A stretch of 64,000 nucleotides of DNA, from NCBI GenBank assembly GCA_028571685.1, contig CM053148.1, forward strand, positions 90,976,001 through 91,040,000, written 5' to 3'. Source of the DNA: Heterohyrax brucei. Taxonomy: Eukaryota > Chordata > Mammalia > Hyracoidea > Procaviidae. A program made the position numbers and the translations under genes. Of this stretch, positions 21,366-32,668 are shown piece by piece. Within the stretch, counting starts at the first letter, position 1; each line of letters begins with the position of its first letter. The notes under the pieces are model-generated. The model saw nothing but the letters and a program-made list of their open reading frames with translations, was not told where the DNA came from and did no database searches.

Positions 21366-21654
21366 GTTTTTATGACGCATTATAAGATCTCAGTAAATAA
21401 TTGTTTAATGAAAATATCTGTTCCTATTGAAATATCTTCAATGTTGACTGTGGGCACATATCGAGTTTTAAAAATACATCTTGTTGTCAAACAAAACTCT
21501 TGAAATCTTAATAAAGATTCCTGAGAGCAGCTATCAGAGTTTTATTATGTCAGAGAGAAATTATGTTAGTAAGAAACAAATGGACTATCACTTAAAAACA
21601 TAAATAAATTTATGTCCAAACTATGGGAAAATTCAGGAAATTATTATAATAATG

Positions 21655-22214
21655 TGTCATGAATTAAATTGTGTCCCCCAGAAATGTGTGTAGCTATTTG
21701 GCTAGGCCATGATTGCCAGTGTTTTGTGACTGTGCTTCCTTTTGTGATTTTCCTATGCTATAAACCCTAATCTCTGCCTGTGGTTAATAGTTGTATTTAT
21801 TAAAGAGGATTAGGGTGAGACTGTAACAGCCTTCATAAGGTCACCTTCCTGCTCCAATGTAAAGGGAGCTTCCCTTGGGTGTGGCTTGTACCACCTTTTA
21901 TCCTGTAAGAAATAAGAGAGAAGGGAAGCAAGCAGAGAGCTGGGGACCTCTTGCTGCATCAAGAAAGCAGCACTGGGAGGAGAGCCCACTCTTCAGATCT
22001 GAGGTTGCTGACCCCAGATGCTCTCAAATCATAGAAAGTCTGATGCAACACAAGGACCTTCCCACAGAGCTGGCAGAGAAAGAATGCATTCCCCTGGAGC
22101 AGGTACCCTGAATTCTAACTTACAGCCAGCTAGACTGTGTGAGAGTAAATGTATCTTTGTTAAAGCCATGCATTTGTGGTGTTTCTGTTACAGCAATACC
22201 AGATAAGTAAGACA
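21655..22214 (+). mobile_element. MaLR-like LTR, plus strand
   Basis: TGTCATGAATTAAATTGTGT start and AAGTAAGACA end. It is about 70% alike in wording to the neighbouring copy at 20765. The flanks TAATG and TATAG match at only three of five bases, so a duplication is not established. Confidence 0.82.
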
Positions 22215-22759
22215 TATAGGATGTTTGTGCTACTGGAGACACATTTCCTCAGGATCCACACCCATTCCCCAAAATGCTCATGTGAAAAAGATGAATAAAA
22301 ACAATAAAAAATATTGTCCTTGAAATATTGTCCACGAAATATTGTCCTTACAGGTTAGATTATAGGAACTCCCTCATTGCATAACTGTTTTTTTTTCCTG
22401 ACAATAAGAATACTTTAAAACAGGAGGATTTACAGAATAATTGTTCTATAATGAAAATGTGTTAGAATTTGTTGACTATTTCTCTCAAATGTTTGATGTA
22501 TGTCATTGTCTTATTTGCTACCAGTATTATCCCTCTGCCAATATTGAATTCAGCAGACTAGAAATAAGCTATAAAGTTCCCTCCAAAAAACCAGCTATTC
22601 CCATCCAGATTATTTCTTTTTCTTTGAAAGGGCAGAAATGTCTGAATAATAGTTTTACTGTCCTTTATCACTTTGTATGTTCTTGTACTGTTTCTTCACA
22701 GACAACACTTTCAAATTTCCAGGAAGATGAAGAATAGGATACAATTTGTGGGAATAGAA
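22215..22759. other. Anonymous interval with a small tandem array
   Basis: Holds three 14-base units at 22311-22352 and an open frame (22441-22737 plus) without a recognised domain. Confidence 0.5.
22311..22352. repeat. 14-bp unit tandem array, three copies
   Basis: ATATTGTCCTTGAA, ATATTGTCCACGAA and ATATTGTCCTTACA in direct succession. Confidence 0.85.
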
Positions 22760-22925
22760 AACAAAAAAACCTCACTGTTGTCTAGTCAGTTCTCTCCCCT
22801 AGTGACCCTATAGGTCAGAGTAGAACTGCCCCATAGTTTCCAAGAAGTATCTGCTGGATTTGACCTGCCAGTCTTCCGGTTAGCAGAGGTAGCACTTCAC
22901 CACGACACCACCAGGGTTTCTACAA
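22760..22925 (-). mobile_element. AfroSINE, minus strand
   Basis: Full copy in reverse: tail side AACCTCACTGTTGTCTAGTC, body AGAACTGCCCCATAGTTTCC, head end CACCACGACACCACCAGGG. Confidence 0.88.
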
Positions 22926-23384
22926 TATGTGGAAGGCTTCGAAAAGTGATGCAGAGAATCTCTGTAGGTGAGCAAACATAGTGTTAGCAGATTACAACAA
23001 GCTTTTCTTATCCATATATGTTGATGAATTACATGAAATTAAGGAAGAATAAAGTCTTTATCCCAATGAATTTAGGTAACATCAGTGCTGTTGTCCAAAA
23101 ATTACTGTAATGTTTCCTACTCATTGCTGTACTAGACATTTGCTTATTCTTTTCTTCCGTGTAAGCTATATTAATGTCACTGAGTTAGGAAATAAATTAA
23201 ACTTTATACTCAAAGATCAAAAGAGAAAATCTCTTCTGTTTCTCCTTTCTATGCAGTTAACTAGACTGTTTTTATACATTTTTCAATTGCGTGTCTTTCT
23301 CTGTCTTATATCTAAACTGTAACTTGAAGAAATTCATTTTCCATAACGGAAGACAGCCGCCGCTATAAAACACTGCTGTACCTG
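22926..23384. other. Anonymous interval
   Basis: No gene or repeat recognised. The open frames at 23110-23322 and 23272-23469 have no domain. Confidence 0.4.
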
Positions 23385-23820
23385 CACTAACCAAAGCCTC
23401 ATCTATAATGAGACTAGAGGTTCTAGATAGTACCTGGCTACTACTTCTGACTGTTCTGACCAGGGACATAATCGATGGCCTTCAATAGTATAGGAGAAAA
23501 TGTGGCTGAAACGCAATTTCCAAAGAAGATCAGACTTACTGGACTGAGAGAAAACACAGGAACATTTGAGAATGTTGCCTGAGATACCCTTTAAAGTTGG
23601 GTGTGAAGCTTATCCTAGAGGTCATCTTTGAGCCACGTAACAGATTGGCTCATAAAATAACCCACATTGGTCATGAGCATATATAATCCTTTATGTGAAA
23701 CCAAAGGGTCAACATGCCCCCTGAAGCAAAGGTGAGACAGTAAGGGGGAGAGACAGGGAAGGTACATTAATGGAACTAATGACACGTTGTAAAAATGTAT
23801 CCAACATCACTGAACATGCA
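23385..23820 (+). mobile_element. L1 3' UTR fragment, plus strand
   Basis: Shares segments in order with the L1 3' UTR at 36600-36950: GTACCTGGCTACTACT, ACTGTTCTGACCAGGGA, AGACTTACTGGACTGAGAG, CCTTTAAAG and a late AGGGGGAGAGA block. No ORF2 is attached. Confidence 0.75.
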
Positions 23821-23826
23821 TAATGA

Positions 23827-23960
23827 AAAAAAAACTCTCTGCCATCAAGTTGCTTCTGACTCACAGCTCCACAGAATTTGCAAGGAACACCTAGCAGATT
23901 CGAACCACTGACCTTCTGGTTACCAGACATAGCACTTAACCACTACACCACCAAGTTTTC
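23827..23960 (-). mobile_element. AfroSINE, minus strand
   Basis: Reverse copy with CTCTGCCATCAAGTTGCTTC, a deletion in the body, and the head end CACTACACCACCAAGTTTTC. Confidence 0.85.
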
Positions 23961-23971
23961 CAAAAGTATGT

Positions 23972-24128
23972 GTACCCAGTGCTGTCAAATCAATGCTGAC
24001 TCATGACGACCCTACAGGACAGACTAAAACTGCCCCATCGAGTTCCCAAGGAGCACCTGGTGGATTTGAGCTGCTGACCTTTTGGTTAACAGTCATAGCA
24101 CTTAACCACTACACCACCAGGGTTTCCT
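23972..24128 (-). mobile_element. AfroSINE, minus strand
   Basis: Complete reverse copy directly next to the previous one: CCAGTGCTGTCAAATCAATG tail side, ACTACACCACCAGGGTTTCC head side. Confidence 0.88.
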
Positions 24129-24199
24129 AAAAATATATTGTTAATACATTGCTAAATTTGAACTGAATTACATATGTAATCTTTCACTAAGAACACAGT

Positions 24200-24702
24200 T
24201 GTCTTAGCTAGCTCTGCTTTAACAGAAACACCACAAATGAGTGGCTTTAAAAAGAGAAACATTATTTGTCACAGCCCAGTAGGCAAAACATCCAAATTCA
24301 GGGTGTCAGCTCCAGGGACGGCTTTCTCTGCCAGCTCTTGAGGAAGGTCCTTAAAATCAATCTTTCCCTGCACTGGAAGATTCTGAGGCACAGGGATCCC
24401 AGTCCTTTCCAAAGGATGCACTCAGCTCCAGAACTGCTTTCTTTCTAGATAGTCTGAGGTTCCCAACTGGCTGCTTGCCTTACTTTCTTTTATGTCCCAA
24501 GAGGCTGCCCCGAGGCACAACACTGTCTGGCACATTGAATCCTGCCTCACCAAAACAACTGCTGCCCATCTTCTCTCATTAACTTCATAGAGGCAGGGTT
24601 TACAGCATAAAGGAACATCACTCAATACTAGGAATCATAGCCTAGCTAAATTGTTGCACAAATTTGGGGCGGAGGGAGGACACAGGTCAATCCATGAAAA
24701 CA
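24200..24702 (-). mobile_element. MaLR-like LTR, minus strand
   Basis: Reverse copy beginning TGTCTTAGCTAGCTCTGCTT and ending near TCAATCCATGAAAACA. About 500 bp, with part of the middle lost. No target duplication was found. Confidence 0.82.
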
Positions 24703-24769
24703 ATAAAATATTATTTAAAAAAAATGCTTCTGTATTTTAAATTAAATCATATCACAGAACTTGCATACA

Positions 24770-26100
24770 CTATGGATTGAATTAGACCTCTACAAAATAC
24801 ATGCTTTAAATCCTAACTTCTATGTTGCTGGTTATCATACCATTAAAGAATATATTGTTTTGTTGTGTTAATCAGGCAGGATTAGTGTAGTGAGTCAGTT
24901 TCTTGAGATATAAAAAAGATTGAACAAGCAAGCTAGAGAAGCAGAGATGAAGGAAGATACAGATCAAGCCTCATGAAGACTGCCCAGCAACAGAAGCTCA
25001 AAAGAGATAAGGTCTTTATTCTGGATGATACACAAAGACTTCCCCTAGTGCTTGCACCTGAATTTGGTCTTCCAGCCTCCTAACTGTGAGAAAAGAAATG
25101 TGTTAAAGCCACCCATTTGTGCTATTTCTGTTATAGCCAAGCCAAGTGCCATTGAGTTGGAGCAGTACTAGATAAATAAGCCAGAATTTGATACTGCTGA
25201 GAAGTAGGGGTGCTGCTCTAATATGTGTGAAAGTGGTTTCGGAACTGAATAGTGGATAGAAACTGGAGGAATTTTAAGGTGCTTAATAGGAAAAGATTAG
25301 ATTGTTTTCAAGAGACTTTTCGTATGATTATGGACATGAAAGGCAATTCTGGCAAAGTGAAGTGAGCAGTAGAGACAGTATTTTTTGTCCCACAGAATAT
25401 ACAGGGTGCCAGCAATGGAGTGCTGTTAGAAATGTGGAAGTCAAATGTGCTTCTAGTAATGCTTTAAAAAAATGATGACCCTGTGATTGGACAATAGAGG
25501 TAGGGTGGTGGTTTTTATAAAATGGCAAAGAACTTGTCTGAATTACATTCATAGGTTTGCTGCAAGTTAGAACTTGTAAGTGATGAATTTGAATATTCGG
25601 CTGGGAGATTTTTAAACAAGATCTTAAAGGGGCCAATGTGGTGTCTCTCTGCCACTTACAGTAAAATGTAAGAATAAAAAGATAGACTTAAAAATTGACT
25701 ACGCAAAACAAAAACAGAAGTTAAAGATTTGGACAATTCTATTGGACACAGTAAGGATGCATGGCCTAGAGTTTTCACCAAGGACATGGCTACATAGTCT
25801 TTTTTAAAAAGAGATTAAGTTTTTGACTGATGGATCTAATCAACTTTGAGGAAGCAGTTCTTCCCCCAGTATTTGAGTTCCTTCTAGTTGAAGGGCTCAT
25901 TTCCCAGCACTGCATTAGAGAATTTCTGCTGCTATTCAGAAGATTTTCACTGGCTAATTCTTTTCAGAAGTAGATTTCTGGCTCCTTCTTCCTAGCTAAC
26001 CTCAGTCTGGGAGCTCAGCTGAAGCCTGTCTGCAAGGGTAATCCTGCTGGTATTTGAATATCCACGGCATAACTTCTAGCATCACAGCAGCTCACAAGCC
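24770..26100 (+). mobile_element. ERVL-MaLR element: 5' LTR plus interior
   Basis: The LTR runs from about 24770 (TATGGATTGAATTAGACCTC) to about 25185 (CTAGATAAATAAGCC). It is followed at once by ATACTGCTGAGAAGTAGGGG, the MaLR interior start, and then by an interior region with GTGGTTTCGGAACTGAATAG, GGCAAAGAACTTGTCTGAAT and CTTACAGTAAAATGTAAGA, familiar from MaLR internal sequence. Homology fades after about 25800. No 3' LTR was seen. MaLR interiors are typically poor in intact coding sequence, and none is intact here. Confidence 0.8.
25141..25166 (-). mobile_element. Micro-insert resembling an AfroSINE tail
   Basis: About 25 bases (AAGTGCCATTGAGTTGGA core) interrupt the otherwise expected LTR ending between TTATAGC and AGTACTAGATAA. 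They resemble the end of a reversed AfroSINE. Confidence 0.5.
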
Positions 26101-26164
26101 CCTATAACACCACACAATGACAGATGAATGGGATGGGGGTAGGCTGTGAGGGCTATTATGGTAC

Positions 26165-26318
26165 CAAATCCCAAAAATTACCATTGAGTCCATTATGACT
26201 CACTGCAGCCTTACAGGAACCTCATTGGGTTTCCAGGGAGTGGCTAGTGGATTCGAACTGCTGACCTTTTGGTTAGCAGCTTTAGCATTTAAGCATTACA
26301 GCACCAGGAGGGCTTTTA
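26165..26318 (-). mobile_element. AfroSINE, minus strand
   Basis: Reverse copy: CCATTGAGTCCATTATGACT tail side, GGATTCGAACTGCTGACC box-B region, ATTACAGCACCAGGAGGGC head end. Confidence 0.88.
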
Positions 26319-27129
26319 ATTATCTGTGTACATTAGCTAAGCAAGAATGTTAAATGGGTGAAGCTGTTAAGATATAAGTGATTATCCCAAACTGGAGACT
26401 CTTGGGTGCTGATAAAAATGTGGCATCACTAATGCCAACTTTCTAATGTTTCAGAGGCATTATAATTTTATTATGTATAATGTGTCTCAATTTTGAAATA
26501 ATGGCCAAATTTTAAAAAGCGCAATAAACCAAGCAAAACATATATGAGCATCAGATTTTGATTCTAGGCTACCAGTTTGTCATGTTTAATTTATTTTTCT
26601 TCTCTCTCTTTCTTTTTTTTTTAATGAAGAGTTGCTATTGTCAATCATAATGAGAGAATGGCAGAAAAACTAAGCTACAATAAGAAAATCATCCTGCACT
26701 CGAGGATTATTCATAAAGAATATGTAAAACTGATTTTCCCCCAAATGGTTAAAATCTGAAGATAGATGTTATAGAAGTATCGTACATCATTGCTAGTCTA
26801 ACCATATTTATGAAACAATCTAACATTATATTTAAAAAAATATTATTTATGTATGACACAATGGCATTTAATGGAAAAAAAGTTTCACTTAGAAACAATA
26901 ATGTGCTATTCTGCAGAACTTCCCGAGCTGTATGCTCAGTATTAATTTGTCCCTTAAATGGATTACACTAATCCATTCAAAGATTACATCAATAGCCAAG
27001 GCACTGATTTTTCCACCATAGCATTGTAATACTATCTGAAGCAATATTAAAAAAAAAAAATTCTCTGGGATCTATTTGTAGGGTTTAAGAGTTTGGACCT
27101 TAGTGATCTGCAGTATCCCTTCACAGTTT
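26319..27129. other. Anonymous AT-rich interval
   Basis: No gene or repeat recognised before the L1 begins. Confidence 0.4.
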
Positions 27130-29345
27130 GTGGAACAAACCACTAAGGACATAAAAGATTTGAACAACACAACCAATACACTTGACTCAACTGGCATGTG
27201 TAGGATGCTGCATCCACCAACAGAGTTTACCTTTTTTTTCAAGTGCACATGAAAAGTTCACCAAAATCAACTCTGTGATGAATTAAAAAAAAAAAAGCAT
27301 CACCAAATTTTAAAATTAGGAAATCCAGCAAGAACTATGGAGCTGATAATTGAGAAGACTGCCTTGTTTTCCACTTTTGACAGGGTGCAATCTTACCATT
27401 TACGTCTTGTTCTCTATTAGTTGGAAAATATTTCTATTTTCCTTCTCTATCAGGTTCCAATTTTCTTAGATCTTTAGTTCCAGTTTTCCTAGATTTTACA
27501 GTAATTCAAAGTATGCTCTCTAACTATGAAACTATGATAGAAATCAGCAAATAACACTACATCCAGAAAAATTTCTGCTTCCTGGAAATTGAACAATACT
27601 CTCCAAATAATCCATAGATTAAAGAAGAAATCAACTTAGAAATTAATAAAACATTGAAAGATATAACAGATACAAACCTGTGAGATGTGGCTAAAGCAAT
27701 GTTTAAAGGACTATTTATAGTCTTAAATGCATGTATTAAAAAGGAGAAAGAATGACAGTCTACAAATTAAGTGTCCATTTCAAGAAGTGAATCAAAGGAA
27801 AGCATACGAACAGAAATCAATGGAGAGAAATGATGCAGAATAGGTAAATCAATAAAGTCAATATCTGGAATCCTGCAAAATTAAGTGATTTGATAGAAAC
27901 TCAGTAAAACAGAAATAACAGAAATAAGAATGAAAAGGAAAATAAAATATGAACAGTATACATATAAAATAATAATTTTCAAAACTGTAAGGCACTTGGC
28001 TTGGCTTAAACAACTTTAAGTTTGATAATTTGGATGAAATGAACAATTTCCTTAACAAATACAACTTATCAATGCTAAGCTGACTTACAATCTCAGAAGC
28101 ATACATCTGTTAAAGAAATTGAATCTGTTATTTAAAAAAAGTTCCCTAACTGAATCTGTTATTCAAAAAAAAAGTTCTCTAAAAGAAACCCCAGAACCAG
28201 ATGGCTTTAGTAGTGAGTTCTTCCAAGCATTTAAGAGAGAAATAACCCTAATCTTGCACAGAGAACAGAAAAAAGAAAATGACATTTCCCAACTATTTTT
28301 ATGAGACCTAAGAGCATGAATGTGACTCTAAATTCTGTCAAGGACATTCAAAAAAAGAAAGAAAAAAAGAAATTATATCAACAGATGTCCAAAAGAAACA
28401 CTGACTAAACCCCAACACCTCTTTATTAAAAAGCTTTTAATAAACTAGGACAAAAGTGAAAAGTTAAAATGATAAGGAATATTAACTGAAAATCTATGAG
28501 GCATATCTACTGAGTGATAATTACAGAAACCTTTCTCCCTGACAGCAGGAAAAAGGTGAGAATACTCATTATCTCCACTTGAACTGAACTTTGTGGCAGA
28601 GAGCCTAAACAATGTAAGAGGATTTGCTATGAGAAGGAATGTAGTCTTAAAAAAAAAAAAAATCTTTCTATGTGCAAAAATGAATACCAGACATAAATTT
28701 AAAACAAAAATAACAAAGATTTTAGAAGGAAATATGGAACAACTTATCCCCCACAGGAAAGGGCAAAGTATTCTTAAAGAGGATCCAAACTGTACAAAAT
28801 AAAAGAAAAAAGAAAGGGAGACAGGAAGAGAGGAAGGGAAAAAGGGAGGGAGGGAGAAAAGGAGAAAGGAAGAGAAGGAGGGAAGGAGGCAAAGAGGACA
28901 GGAGAAAAGGAGGAAGGAAAAAAGAACATCAGACTGTTAAAAATTATCTTTATTTTAAGAAGGAAAAGAAAGAACATTAGACTATATTAAAACTGAAGAT
29001 GTGTTTCATCAAGACAAACTATTAAAAGTGTGAAAATTCAACCTACAGAGTGGAAGAAGGTATTTACAACGAGTGTATGCACTAAAGATCTCATAAACAG
29101 AACATATACATGAAGAACTCTTATAAATAGAAGGAAAACAAATAACCAAAAGTTTGTAAATGCACAAAACACTTGGGTAGCTTGCAAGAGGACATTCAAA
29201 AGGCCAGCACACGTTAGAAATGTTATTCCAACTCAATAGTCGTCAAGCACACACAAACTAAAGGCTGGATGTGATACCACCTTTTGGTCACCAGATGGCT
29301 GAAATGAAAACGAGAGACAAATACCAAGAATTAGAGGGGGTGGGA
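27130..29345 (+). mobile_element. Old L1 ORF2 remnant, plus strand
   Basis: ORF2 phrases appear in order: AAGATTTGAACAACACAACC, TTTTCAAGTGCACATG, CTGGAAATTGAACAATACTC, AATCCATAGATTAAAGAAG, CCAGAACCAGATGGCTTTAG, GCTTTCTCCCTGACAGCAGG-like wording at 28530-28550, then ATCTCATAAACAGAACATAT near the end. Stops and indels are numerous, one stretch (27310-27530) does not match, and a GA-rich simple repeat sits inside. Clearly inactive. Confidence 0.8.
28800..28925. repeat. (GGAA/GAGG)n low-complexity tract
   Basis: A/G-only run with GGAA and AGGG units inside the L1 remnant. It explains the serine/leucine/proline-rich minus frame at 28774-28977. Confidence 0.9.
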
Positions 29346-29354
29346 GCAACCAGG

Positions 29355-29570
29355 GCTCCAATCCACCGCTGATCACCAAGTCCCTGTCGATTCTGATGCA
29401 TACAGAGCCCGCAGGACAGAGAAGAATTGTCCGGTGGCGTTTCTAAGGCTCTAAATCCTTTCAGCAAGCAGACTGCCGCGTCTTTCTCTCACAGAGCTGC
29501 TGGTGGATTCCAAGGGCTGAATTTCAGTTACCTGCCGAGTGCTTTAACCACTGCATCACCTGAGCTCCCT
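29355..29570 (-). mobile_element. Long-form AfroSINE, minus strand
   Basis: Reverse copy carrying the extra middle segment (TCAGCAAGCAGACTGCCGCG, TTTCTCTCACAGAGCTGCTG) that short copies lack. Confidence 0.88.
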
Positions 29571-29639
29571 TACATTGTTGATAGACGGTAAGTTAGTAAA
29601 GTCCCCTTAAATAACTTTGCAGCGGTGTAATACATACGA

Positions 29640-30185
29640 GTTCACAATTAAGTTTGTGAACTCGTCCTAGAAAAAGAGCGACATACCTCGATGCTGAATA
29701 TCACCAAGCTTACCTTCAAAGCATCCCTCTTGGGAAGCTATGCACTGATGCCAGTGTCTAGTTCACCCTTTAAAGCAATTTGGGAACTCTTTTTCTGGAA
29801 TGGCCATCAGAGCTGTTATTGTATTAACTTTAATGTCCTGAGTATCATCAAAATGTCTTTCTTTCAATACTTCCTTTATCTCCAGGTGAAAAAGAAAGTC
29901 ACTGGGCCCAGATCAGTGAGTAGGGAGGCTGTTCCGATACAGTTATTTGTGTACTGGCTGAAATCTTACTCACAGACAACTATACAATTAAGTTGGCAAA
30001 CTTGCCACCTTGCCACCTTGCACAATGGGCATTCCAGAAAGAGTTCCAAAATTGCTTTGAAGGGTGGACTAGGTGCAGGTGTTGGTCCATAGCTTCCCAA
30101 GGAGACTATTTCAAAGGTGACCATAGTGATATTCAGCAATGAGGCATGTAGCACTTAGAATTAAGTTCACAGACTTGTCAGATTT
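29640..30185. mobile_element. Foldback mariner-type remnant, copy 3
   Basis: The left arm begins CACAATTAAGTTTGTGAACT and includes CGATGCTGAATATCACCAAG. The right arm carries its inverted form, ending GCACTTAGAATTAAGTTCAC. Both arms derive from the same end of a mariner transposase gene. The plus frame at 29691-30092 and the minus frame at 29966-30154 are by-products of this palindrome. Confidence 0.78.
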
Positions 30186-30359
30186 CACACATATGAATAT
30201 GTAATATCCTGTATGTTGAAAAATTAATAACTTACAACACGAAGGAGAGAAAAATTAAACCAGGCTGAAAGAAGCAAATTCAGTTATATCATTTAGAAAG
30301 AGGATGGAAATAAAAATTTAAAATAAACTGAGAGTAATGAGTTGTATTATTCTTAAAGG

Positions 30360-30562
30360 AAAACCTAGGAGACAGAAATGGTTAAACATACAGATGCTAT
30401 CCAAGAGTTTGGAGGTTTGACTCCACAGAGAGGCACTGAGGAAAAAAGGCCTGGTGATCTTCTTGTGAAAGATTACAACCATGGACAACTCTATGGAGTC
30501 AAATTTTACTCTGAAATTCATGAAGTCACAGTGAGTTGGAATCTACCTGATGACAACTGATT
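30360..30562 (+). mobile_element. AfroSINE variant, plus strand
   Basis: AAATGGTTAAACATACAGAT head, GACTCCACAGAGAGGCACTG, GAAAGATTACAACCATGGAC and a GTTGGAATCTACCTGATGAC tail. This matches the second SINE subtype seen at 40610 and 55690. Confidence 0.78.
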
Positions 30563-30593
30563 TGTATATAGGTGTATATAGGTATATATAGTT

Positions 30594-30945
30594 GAGGAAC
30601 AATGTTGAATATATCATGAACTGCCAAGAAAAAAACAAACACATCTGTTCTGGAAGAAATACAACAAGAGAGCTGCTTGGAAACAAAGATAGCAAAACTA
30701 TGTTTTGCGTACTCTGGACATGTTGTCAGGAAGGATCAGTCCCTGGAGAAGGAAATCATACTTAGTAGAGCGGAGGGTCAGCAGAAAAGAGGAAGACCCT
30801 CAACACGGTGGATTGACCCAGTAGCTGCAATGATGGGCTTAAGCATAAAACCGATCATGCACATGGTACAGGACCGGAAAGTGTTGTGTTCTGTTGTGCA
30901 AGGGGTCACTGAGTCAGAACAGACCGGGTGACACCTAATGACAAA
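30594..30945 (+). mobile_element. RTE/BovB-clade LINE 3' end, plus strand
   Basis: GTTGAATATATCATGAACTG, TGGACATGTTGTCAGGAAGG, AAGAGGAAGACCCTCAACAC and GGGGTCACTGAGTCAGAACA in order, the conserved RTE tail. The open frame 30677-30931 runs through it but has no complete domain. Confidence 0.88.
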
Positions 30946-31227
30946 ATGTATGAGGGTTTATACACACCACATATGGAGGTGGGGACAGGAAGAAAGAACT
31001 AACCTAATTAACTTAGCACCGCAGTATGCAGTTCTGTGTTGTCCATTTCTCAGCCCTGGGAGAGATGTAGTGGTAAGAATATCAACTTTTTTCAGTAGAT
31101 TTTTTTTCCCCTCTGTAGTATGAGCAAAGTAGTTCTGAAAAGGCACTGTGCAACTGAGTAAAAAAGTAAATGTATTGATGTGGGTAGTTAAAGATGACTT
31201 CTCATTAGAAAGATGTTTTTAAGAGTC

Positions 31228-31328
31228 AGTAGTTAGAATAGTCATAGCAGCTTTGCTTATAATAGCAAGAGGTTGTTAACTATGAAAATAGTCACCCACG
31301 ATAGAATGGTAGATTAACCATGGGATAG
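31228..31328 (+). mobile_element. Short L1 3' fragment
   Basis: TCATAGCAGCTTTGCTTATA followed by AATAGCAAGAGG and GATAGAATGGTAGATTAACC, in L1 order. Confidence 0.55.
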
Positions 31329-31365
31329 TGTCATGGATTGAGTTGTGGCTCCCTCCCCCCCAAAA
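31329..31365 (+). mobile_element. 5' stub of MaLR-like LTR
   Basis: TGTCATGGATTGAGTTGTGG followed by the C-rich segment typical of the family. It stops within about 37 bases. Confidence 0.65.
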
Positions 31366-31662
31366 TAATGTTGTTGTTTTTTTTTTTTCCAACAAGTCCA
31401 CAGTTATTTTTTCAGCATCTCCGTCATGTAGTATCACTGGGGACATGTTTCCCCGCCTCAAGTATAGGACACTAGCATCTTGAACTATCCACTAATTAGT
31501 AAAAACTATTCCTTTCCAAAAACAGTATTCTCAAAACACAAGAGCGTATGCATTCCCATCAGACTGGCATCTTTCTAACCTTTCTTTCTATTTCATTTCA
31601 ATCTGCTCATTGAGTTCTAAACTTATTTTGCATACTGCTCTAAAAGGATGGTGGAAGGTGAA

Positions 31663-32207
31663 CGTCCCAGATTGAATTATATTCCCGAAAAGACGTGTGC
31701 AGCAATTTGGCTGGGCCGTGAGTCACGCTATTGTGAGGCTGTTTTCCATTTCATGATTTTCCTATGTTGTAAATCTTGATATCTGTCTGATGTTAATTGG
31801 GCAAGATCAGATGATGTTAAAGAGGATGAGGGTGGGACTGTAACACCCTTACTGAGGTGACCTCCTTGATCCAAGGTAAAGGGAGTTGCCTGTAAGTGTG
31901 ATTTGGACCATATGTTATCCTACAACAAGAGGTAACAGGAAAGGGAAGCATGCAGGGTTTGGGACCTCATACCACCAGGAAAGCAGTGCTGGGAGCAGAG
32001 TGCATCCTTCAAACCTGAAATACCAAGGAAAGACTGATACATCACGGAGACCTTCCTCCAGAGTCCACAGAGAGAAAAAGCCTTCCTCTGTATCACATGC
32101 CCTGAATCTGGACTTGGAGTCTACTAGACTATGAGAGAACAAACTTCTCTTTGTTAAAAATCCTCATTGTGGTATTTCTGTTATAGCAGCACTAGAAGAA
32201 TAAGACA
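31663..32207 (+). mobile_element. MaLR-like solo LTR, plus strand
   Basis: Start CGTCCCAGATTGAATTA (TG start mutated) and end ATAAGACA. GTGAA (31658-31662) and ATGAA (32208-32212) flank it, four of five bases alike. Confidence 0.83.
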
Positions 32208-32368
32208 ATGAAGGTAACAACTGTCCACTGTTTACTCTTTTATGTGACTACTTGCATTATAATTTGTCTTGTCCTAAGACCTGTTTTGCTAATTACAGTG
32301 TGAACCTTAGCCTAAAACATCACCTTATACACATGTTGGGTTCACTGTCATATTTGAATGAGGTGTGT

Positions 32369-32370
<2 letters not shown>

Positions 32371-32408
<38 letters not shown>

Positions 32409-32458
32409 TGTAAGAGAGAAAGACAGAGGGGGAGGGAGAGGGAAAGAGAGGGAGAGGA
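32371..32458. repeat. (TG)n microsatellite and GA-rich tract
   Basis: About twenty TG units with one interruption, then G/A-rich DNA. Confidence 0.92.
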
Positions 32459-32668
32459 CTTTCTCCTCTTCCACCTGAACTCACTGTAACCATAAAGGGG
32501 TGTCCTGATTGGAGGGAAGCTCTCAGGTTTTTTGATAACCTGGGTTGAGAATAAAAGTCTGGTTTTAAGTGTGTCCTGCCTACACATTCTTGGTCCCTGC
32601 TTGTCTCTCTGAGGCACATTCCTCAGCCACCCTCTGCATTGCTGCATAAAAACAATATTTTCATGTTA

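Larger units (their letters stand above)
30946..31662. other. Anonymous interval with L1 and LTR scraps
   Basis: About 31228-31328 has L1 3' wording (CATAGCAGCTTTGCTTATAA). About 31329-31365 is a 5' stub of the MaLR-like LTR. The rest is anonymous. Confidence 0.5.

Noticed and set aside
28774..28977. Serine/phenylalanine/proline-rich minus frame
   Set aside because: Produced by an A/G-only simple repeat.
29691..30092. 133-codon plus-strand frame with transposon-like residues
   Set aside because: It crosses the antisense side of a foldback mariner copy and is not a transposase reading.
32348..32647. Threonine/histidine-rich minus frame
   Set aside because: Produced by the (TG)n microsatellite.
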